This document shows positions 1 through 3,928 of a DNA stretch of 5,524 nt, piece by piece. Source of the DNA: Chloroflexota bacterium. GTDB lineage: Bacteria; Chloroflexota; Anaerolineae; Fen-1058. A program made the translations under genes and the position numbers. The DNA lies in the NCBI GenBank assembly GCA_016219235.1, contig JACRBO010000293.1, positions 1 to 5,524 of the forward strand, read 5' to 3'. The notes below the pieces were generated by a model. The model ran no database searches, was not told where the DNA came from, and worked only from the letters and a program-made list of their open reading frames with translations. The first letter of the stretch is position 1. Each line of letters opens with the position of its first letter.

Positions 1-1
1 A

Positions 2-19
2 CTCGATAGTTGTGTTTTG
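2..19 (+). repeat. IS terminal inverted repeat, transposase-distal end
   Basis: CTCGATAGTTGTGTTTTG matches the reverse complement of 1505-1522 base for base over 18 nt. The match then breaks at position 20 (C here, G at the other end). Position 1 (A) does not pair with 1523 (G), which fixes the outer limit at position 2. The transposase stop codon is at 39-41, about 20 nt inside this end. Confidence 0.93.
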
Positions 20-38
20 CCGAATAGCAAGCGAATCG

Positions 39-1442
39 TCATGCGGGAGCCAGCCTTTGTTGCTTGGCAAACAATTGGGCAAAAACGTCTTGGGCTTGCT
101 GACCATGCTGAAGCCGGTCATGCGCGTGCAGGATGAGCGCCTCGATCAAGGCTTGCGCTTGTTGCCGACAGGCTTCTCCGATGGTTTTGAGGGGTAAGCG
201 ACCGTGTTTCAATGAGGGTGGCAAGCAATCCAGGTGCAAGAGAGAGTAGGCCACGAACACCAGACACCAATGTTTTTGAATGGCTTCAGCGTCGCGCATG
301 CGATACTCGTCCAAACCCAGATGCTCTTTACCATCTTGATAAAAGGTCTCGATCGGCCAGCGTTGCAAATACGTGGCGATAATCCGGTAAGCACTCCAAT
401 CCGTGCGGTTGGTCACCAAGACCGCATAAGTGCCGGTCAGGTCGGCGTGTTCGAAACTGATCACCAGTCGGACTTTGCCCAGGCCGGGAATGCGCACCGC
501 CAGGGTGAAAGTCCAATAGGTCTTGTCGTCCACGGTGACGGGACGATAGGCGCTAGCGGGAATCAGCGGCACCAAGTCTTCGACTTTGATATGAGGGCCG
601 GCCAGCGTGATCCGTTTGCCAGCCGCATCCTTCAAGGTAAAACTGTTGGTTTCCAAGTTGCGGTTCTTTTTCAGGATGCTGATCCAGTCTTTCTTGCGGC
701 GGTGCAGCACCTTCACAAAGTCTTCGGCCAGATACCAACTATCAAATAAGACCACGCTGAAGGGCAATTTATGCTGAATGGCGCTGAGCAGCAAGTCAAT
801 GGCGAGGTCGATCTTGGTGCGAAACTGTTGATGCACCGCTTGAAAGGCGGGATCAGCCAGCAACACGGGATCGACTTCTTTGTGGAACTGGGCGCGCTCC
901 TTTTTCTTCCGGGGAATCTCACGATCGGGAAAGTGCTGGTGGACAAACGTTTCCCACTGCGTGAGTTCTTCGTAGCGCCGATAGAGGCGCAGTTCGACCG
1001 GAAACCGCACCGGCCCACTCACGTAGTGACTGGTCACCGGATTATGGGCCAGCGGAAAGGTGTCCTCCCCATGGTTGTAATGGCGGTCGATATAGTCAAA
1101 CAAACTGCCGACATGTTCACACAAGGTGTCGTCCAGAATGAAGATCGATTGGTTTTTCGGCAAGCGCAGGCGTTTGGTCGGGATCAGGAGATAGCCTAAC
1201 CGTCGATCATTGATCAACGCGCGCACCCAGGGTGCCTGCGAGAAGAACCGCGAGACATTCGTTTTGTCCGCACTGGTCAGGAGGCACCGACTGATGTTCG
1301 CCAAACTCTTGTTGGGCAACACCATCAGGCCCGTCAGATAGTTCTGAAAATGCTGAAACTGACGCCGGTTCTCGAACAGATCACGAAAAACCAGCGCGTG
1401 GGTCACGACCAGTGGCGCAGGCGAAACAATGGGTAGTTGCAT
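39..1442 (-). CDS. IS4/IS701-type DDE transposase
   Basis: This 467-residue protein catalyses cut-and-paste movement of the surrounding element by an RNase H-fold DDE mechanism. Visible motifs, numbered from the ATG at 1442: LDDT at about 103-106 (first catalytic Asp), LFDSWY at about 232-237 (second Asp at 234), and Y358-x2-R361-x3-E365-x6-K372 within YLQRWPIETFYQDGK, an exact IS4-type YREK signature carrying the catalytic Glu. A basic stretch, IPRKKKER, lies between the first two Asp. The frame stays open upstream to a TTG at 1514, but that would start inside the terminal inverted repeat. The ATG at 1442 is therefore preferred, although no strong Shine-Dalgarno precedes it. No frameshift or internal stop is seen, and all three catalytic positions are present. 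Family level is firm; the exact IS family (IS701 versus another IS4 subgroup) is an inference. Confidence 0.93.
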   Translation of the reverse strand: MQLPIVSPAPLVVTHALVFRDLFENRRQFQHFQNYLTGLMVLPNKSLANISRCLLTSADKTNVSRFFSQAPWVRALINDRRLGYLLIPTKRLRLPKNQSIFILDDTLCEHVGSLFDYIDRHYNHGEDTFPLAHNPVTSHYVSGPVRFPVELRLYRRYEELTQWETFVHQHFPDREIPRKKKERAQFHKEVDPVLLADPAFQAVHQQFRTKIDLAIDLLLSAIQHKLPFSVVLFDSWYLAEDFVKVLHRRKKDWISILKKNRNLETNSFTLKDAAGKRITLAGPHIKVEDLVPLIPASAYRPVTVDDKTYWTFTLAVRIPGLGKVRLVISFEHADLTGTYAVLVTNRTDWSAYRIIATYLQRWPIETFYQDGKEHLGLDEYRMRDAEAIQKHWCLVFVAYSLLHLDCLPPSLKHGRLPLKTIGEACRQQAQALIEALILHAHDRLQHGQQAQDVFAQLFAKQQRLAPA

Positions 1443-1479
1443 CGGCTCAGTCAATCCAGTTGGATAAGATGGCGTCAAC

Positions 1480-1507
1480 AGTATCACACGCAAGCCCAAA
1501 AGGCCAA
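1480..1507 (-). promoter_or_regulatory. Possible transposase promoter at the IS end
   Basis: On the minus strand TTGGCC (1507-1502, partly in the inverted repeat) is followed by a 16-nt spacer and GATACT (1485-1480). This weakly resembles a sigma70 -35/-10 pair and has a TGT just before the -10. It would give a short leader before the ATG at 1442. Each box matches consensus at only four of six positions. Transcription running in from the SPFH gene on the same strand is an equally good source of message. Confidence 0.25.
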
Positions 1508-2611
1508 AACACAACTATCGAGGTCTTTAGTGATCAGCGAAACCTCGGCCAGATTCTCGTCGAAGCGGTGCGCGCCCACTTGATTGTGGATCCACTTCAA
1601 GATGATGTTCGTCGTCGGCACGACGATAACCTTACCGGCGTAGGTGTTGAACGCATACTTGCCCGGCAGCAGCGGCACGTTCCACACGCCGCGCTTGTTT
1701 TTCTCGACCATTTCGCCGTGACGATATTCGACGCCCGACAGGTCTGCGCCGGTATCGCCGGTGTATGATACGACCACACCCACGCTGCCCACGTCGATGA
1801 TCGTTTTCGGGATCAGTTCGACGGTGGCAAATAGCCGGTTGATGTAGTACGTGCCTTCGACCAGCACCTGCAGTTGGCGGCCACGATAACCGCCGGCCTG
1901 CAAGAACCGATCGGGGTCCTGGAACTTGTTGTGATAGGTATAAGCCTCGGCCGGATCGTCGCCGACGGTCGGCGCGATGATCTGATCCTGCCCCAGCGAG
2001 ATGCCATCGTGCACCGTCACAATGCCCACGGAGTCGTCGGTGTCTTTGATCACGACCGGCCGGAAGCCGCCGCGGTCGGCGATGAATTTCGCCATTTGCA
2101 GGATGATGGCCGCGTCGTCTTTGCCCAACGTCAGCGAGTACACCTTCTCTTCGGTGATGACGACGAACTGCACCAGGTTGATGGCGTACGTGCCTTCGCG
2201 CAGGATGCGGCGCTGCGGGCCGCGTTGGCCTACCTTCCGCAAGAAGCTTTCCGCGTCCTGAAAGTCCGAGACGATCGCGTTCGACGCCAGCACTTGCGTC
2301 GGCTCAAGCGGCCGACCGTCGCGCGCAAAGACATAGCCGATCTTGCCCTGCGTGATGGTGACCAGCGGCATAACGTGGATGCTGTATTGCAGCGGGATCA
2401 GATAGTGCAGCCCGCCGCGCAGCACCCGGGGCTGATAACCCGCTTCGCCGTTGAGGGCGATGAAGCCGGATTTGACCGAGCCTTTGGTGAAGCTGAAGCG
2501 CTTCTCGACAATGCCGATGCGGTTGTTGGGGATGAAGCGAATCCCCGACAGGACAAACAACAGCAACACTAAACCCAACAGCGCAATGAGGACTACCGAT
2601 AGATCGGGCAC
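1484..2611 (-). CDS. SPFH/band 7 (flotillin-like) membrane protein, cut by IS insertion (pseudogene candidate)
   Basis: The frame starts at GTG 2611, with AAGGAG at 2623-2618 six bases upstream. Residues 1-363 are native. Residues 364-375 are read from the IS, and translation ends at a TGA at 1484-1486. Residues 5-24 form one hydrophobic N-terminal membrane segment. The soluble part then holds about four related blocks (near 59-99, 123-160, 236-285 and 304-340) with recurring RG-x-Q and EGTY-x-IN or PGKY-x-FN signatures. The sequence closely resembles, from memory, long SPFH proteins of Planctomycetes and Chloroflexota in which LVTKD leads into the central band 7 core. The insertion falls at that LITKD point, so most of the SPFH core and the expected C-terminal coiled coil are lost from this frame. 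Intact relatives scaffold membrane microdomains by oligomerising, so this protein is probably non-functional. The nitroreductase lies 143 nt upstream on the same strand. The family is likely; the precise subfamily is inferred. Confidence 0.85.
   Translation of the reverse strand: MPDLSVVLIALLGLVLLLFVLSGIRFIPNNRIGIVEKRFSFTKGSVKSGFIALNGEAGYQPRVLRGGLHYLIPLQYSIHVMPLVTITQGKIGYVFARDGRPLEPTQVLASNAIVSDFQDAESFLRKVGQRGPQRRILREGTYAINLVQFVVITEEKVYSLTLGKDDAAIILQMAKFIADRGGFRPVVIKDTDDSVGIVTVHDGISLGQDQIIAPTVGDDPAEAYTYHNKFQDPDRFLQAGGYRGRQLQVLVEGTYYINRLFATVELIPKTIIDVGSVGVVVSYTGDTGADLSGVEYRHGEMVEKNKRGVWNVPLLPGKYAFNTYAGKVIVVPTTNIILKWIHNQVGAHRFDENLAEVSLITKDLDSCVLAFWACV
1505..1522 (-). repeat. IS terminal inverted repeat, transposase-proximal end
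   Basis: This is the second 18-bp end of the element. Read on the minus strand it gives CTCGATAGTTGTGTTTTG, directly joined to codon 363 (GAC) of the interrupted SPFH gene. It lies upstream of the transposase start, with about 60 nt of leader between the repeat and the ATG at 1442. Confidence 0.93.
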
Positions 2612-2754
2612 GGCTAACTCCTTGTGGACTGAAACCGGTTGGCAGACGTGCGCCCCTCAGCCGGTGCTGCGGCGGTGTCTGTCAATGCGGCCCCATTATC
2701 CTCCCGGGCCAAAGAATTGCCTGACTTGTGAAGTACTTCCAGCGGATAGTGGTG
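2612..2754 (-). promoter_or_regulatory. Spacer between nitroreductase and SPFH gene, with a weak -10-like site
   Basis: This 143-nt spacer separates two minus-strand genes. GATAAT (2700-2695, minus strand) resembles a -10 box about 80 nt ahead of the SPFH start, but no good -35 sits 16-18 nt before it. A perfect TTGACA at 2685-2680 has only a GC-rich hexamer (GGCTGA) at 17-nt spacing. I see no hairpin followed by a T run, so no intrinsic terminator for the nitroreductase is apparent. Co-transcription of the two genes is possible but not shown. Confidence 0.25.
2618..2623 (-). promoter_or_regulatory. Ribosome binding site of the SPFH gene
   Basis: AAGGAG on the minus strand stands six bases before the GTG at 2611. 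It supports a GTG start immediately ahead of the hydrophobic N-terminus, rather than a later internal start. Confidence 0.8.
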
Positions 2755-3597
2755 TCAGCTTTGTGGTGGGGTGATCGCGTTGATCGTTGGGGTGAGATCG
2801 CCGATCGGGCGCGGTGGATTGCCTAGCCACGCGCTCAACATCGCGCGGACGGAGCGGCTCATCTCGATCGAATAGTCGGCCGCAAACTTCCGAAAGTACA
2901 CGGCTTGCCCGAAATTTTCGATGTCGGCGGGCTTGTTTTTGCGGCTCATCCATTGCGCCTGTTGATGGCGATACATCTCATCGAAGTCGGCGGCGCTGAG
3001 GCGTTGATAGCAGTTCTCGAAGACGACGAAGCGCGGATCGAAACGCGAGGTCTGCACGCGCGCCTGTTGTTCGGGCGTGGCATAGCCGAAACAGATCAGC
3101 GCGATCGGCAGGGCGTAGTCCGGCAGGTTGAAGAGCTCGCAGTGAAATTCATACTTCTCCAGAATATCGCCGATGTAGCATGAGCCGACGCCCAGTGATT
3201 CTGCGGCCACCACCGCGGTCTGCGCGGCGATCACGGTGTCGCAGGCGGCCAGCAGCAGGTCGCCCTCTTGCAATTGGCGCGGCGTGATGCCGCGTTGCCG
3301 ACAGATCTTGTCCGTGTCTGACGCGCGGAAATAGTCCCACCAGCGTTGATAGTCGGCTACGAACAGCCACAGCATCGGCGCGGTGGCGATGAACGGTTGA
3401 TGATCACACGATTCGGCCAGCGCGTCTTTGATGGCCTGATCGGTGATGTCGATGATGGAATACAACATCAGGTTGCCGGCGGTGGGGGCGCGCAGTGTGG
3501 CCGCAAGGATGTCGCGTTTGACCTCCGGCTCGAGCGGGCGGGGTTCGTATTCGCGGATCGATTTGCGGTTGAGCAGGGTCTGGATCGTAGTGTTCAT
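2755..3597 (-). CDS. FMN-dependent NAD(P)H nitroreductase, NfsA/FRP-like
   Basis: This 280-residue cytoplasmic flavoprotein should use NAD(P)H and bound FMN to reduce nitro-aromatics, quinones or flavins by hydride transfer; its natural substrate cannot be read from sequence. Family marks are RKSIREYEPRPL at 11-22 (the N-terminal FMN-phosphate-contacting RRSxRxF-type motif), APTAGN at 37-42 (compare APSSWN in NfsA), and AAQTAVVAAESLGVGSCYIG at 124-143, the conserved helix and glycine turn of the NfsA/FRP group. The TSRFDPRF segment (183-190) lies where NfsA-type proteins carry basic NADPH-contacting residues. It is longer than typical NfsA (about 240 residues), with an extra C-terminal region from about 235 rich in Arg and Pro. 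The ATG at 3597 is preferred over the one at 3606: AAGGA at 3612-3608 is ten bases from the former and one base from the latter. The SPFH gene follows on the same strand; the helicase gene diverges upstream. Confidence 0.9.
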   Translation of the reverse strand: MNTTIQTLLNRKSIREYEPRPLEPEVKRDILAATLRAPTAGNLMLYSIIDITDQAIKDALAESCDHQPFIATAPMLWLFVADYQRWWDYFRASDTDKICRQRGITPRQLQEGDLLLAACDTVIAAQTAVVAAESLGVGSCYIGDILEKYEFHCELFNLPDYALPIALICFGYATPEQQARVQTSRFDPRFVVFENCYQRLSAADFDEMYRHQQAQWMSRKNKPADIENFGQAVYFRKFAADYSIEMSRSVRAMLSAWLGNPPRPIGDLTPTINAITPPQS

Positions 3598-3607
3598 TGA
3601 ATGCATA

Positions 3608-3612
3608 TCCTT
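3608..3612 (-). promoter_or_regulatory. Ribosome binding site that decides the nitroreductase start
   Basis: AAGGA on the minus strand is ten bases upstream of the ATG at 3597 but only one base upstream of the ATG at 3606. The inner ATG is therefore the better start, and the first three codons of the longer frame are probably leader. Confidence 0.55.
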
Positions 3613-3686
3613 GATGGCAATGATTTTCCTATGAGAGAAAGTGTCATTCCGAGATGCCCATCCCTCAAGCGGGATGCGTGAGAATA

Positions 3687-3752
3687 AAACTTAGCAGAGC
3701 GGGCACCCATGCCCGCGTACCCGGCGGCGTGGGAGCCGCCTCTGCTAAGTTT
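3687..3752. repeat. Three-way-junction palindrome: 13-bp stem enclosing two hairpins
   Basis: AAACTTAGCAGAG (3687-3699) pairs perfectly with CTCTGCTAAGTTT (3740-3752). Between them lie hairpin 1 (CGGGCA/TGCCCG, 3700-3705/3710-3715, loop CCCA) and hairpin 2 (GGCGGC/GCCGCC, 3723-3728/3735-3740, loop GTGGGA). The loops contain complementary CCCA and TGGG. The module looks self-contained inside the larger element. Confidence 0.8.
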
Positions 3753-3771
3753 CTGAGCAGGAGCGTTGTGT

Positions 3772-3812
3772 GCGACGAGGAATCTCTGCCCCGCCAGAGA
3801 TTCCTCAGTCGC
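3772..3812. repeat. Long hairpin, 17 bp with one bulge
   Basis: GAGGAATCTCTG (3777-3788) pairs with CAGAGATTCCTC (3795-3806) around the loop CCCCGC. The stem extends outward as GCGAC (3772-3776) with GTCGC (3808-3812), skipping a bulged A at 3807. A further pair, GGAGCG/CGCTCC (3760-3765/3819-3824), could close it. No T run follows on either strand and the flanking genes diverge, so it is not placed as a terminator. Confidence 0.8.
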
Positions 3813-3866
3813 CAAAGGCGCTCCTTCGGAATGACACACTAAGAATCGCGGCCAGAGTATAGCACT

Positions 3867-3895
3867 TTTCCCGCACCGCTCAACTGTGGGATAAT
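3867..3895 (+). promoter_or_regulatory. Possible helicase-gene promoter
   Basis: GATAAT at 3890-3895 matches the sigma70 -10 consensus at five of six positions and would start a transcript near 3902, giving a leader of about 27 nt. The hexamer 17 nt upstream (TTTCCC, 3867-3872) is a poor -35. It lies just outside the palindromic element. Confidence 0.35.
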
Positions 3896-3916
3896 GTATG
3901 TCCTATTCTTCCCGCT

Positions 3917-3921
3917 GAAGG
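3917..3921 (+). promoter_or_regulatory. Ribosome binding site of the helicase gene
   Basis: GAAGG stands seven bases before the GTG at 3929. The nearby ATGs at 3894 and 3898 are out of frame with the protein, so this site fixes the GTG start. The start is also supported by the N-terminal VLHGAW motif directly after it. Confidence 0.75.
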
Positions 3922-3928
3922 TAAAAAC

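Larger units (their letters stand above)
2..1522 (-). mobile_element. Complete insertion sequence, IS4/IS701-type, 1521 bp
   Basis: The element is bounded by perfect 18-bp terminal inverted repeats (CTCGATAGTTGTGTTTTG at 2-19, its reverse complement at 1505-1522) and carries one transposase gene on the minus strand that fills almost all of it. Length, single gene and the IS4-type YREK signature in the transposase fit an IS4-superfamily element; I lean to the IS701/IS4 group but cannot name the element. It interrupts an SPFH-family gene after codon 363. Base composition differs from the resident genes: a hand count gives 29 G+C in 60 at 1081-1140, against 43 in 60 at 4081-4140 in the helicase gene. 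Only one base lies to the left of the element, so a target duplication cannot be confirmed. Ends and transposase look intact, so it may be active or recently inserted. Confidence 0.92.
3641..3837. repeat. Composite palindromic intergenic element with 12-bp terminal inverted repeats (MITE/REP-like)
   Basis: The element fills most of the divergent spacer between the nitroreductase and helicase genes. Its ends are GTGTCATTCCGA (3641-3652) and the exact reverse complement (3826-3837). Inside are a 6-bp hairpin CATCCC/GGGATG (3659-3664/3671-3676), a 13-bp stem (3687-3699/3740-3752) enclosing two GC-rich hairpins, and a long hairpin (3772-3812). TGTCATTCYGA-type intergenic repeats that read through as CHSE...EESL-like spurious peptides are, to my knowledge, common in several environmental phyla, and this one reads MCHSEGAPLATEESL on the minus strand. 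No flanking direct repeat is evident (GAAA on the left, ACTA on the right). It carries no gene. It could be a non-autonomous mobile element or a REP-like repeat. Confidence 0.8.

Noticed and set aside
234..1199. Plus-strand frames (234-749 and 771-1199) inside the IS
   Set aside because: They are antisense to the transposase, which has all catalytic motifs; no motif is seen on the plus strand.
1874..2572. 232-codon plus-strand frame across the SPFH gene
   Set aside because: It is antisense to a frame with a clear ribosome site, membrane segment and family motifs. It has no recognisable domain and arises from GC-rich codon bias.
2680..2685. Perfect TTGACA -35 box on the minus strand ahead of the SPFH gene
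   Set aside because: The hexamer at 17-nt spacing is GGCTGA and nothing AT-rich is near it, so a promoter is not supported.
2730..2739. 10-bp palindrome GAAGTACTTC as an operator
   Set aside because: Palindromes of this size are expected several times by chance in 5.5 kb, and nothing else supports a regulator site.
3772..3812. Strong hairpin as an intrinsic terminator
   Set aside because: It lies between divergent genes and has no T run on either side.
3594..3839. 81-codon minus-strand frame beginning MCHSEGAP
   Set aside because: It is a translation of the palindromic intergenic repeat. CHSE...EESL-like peptides of this kind are a known artefact of TGTCATTCYGA repeats.
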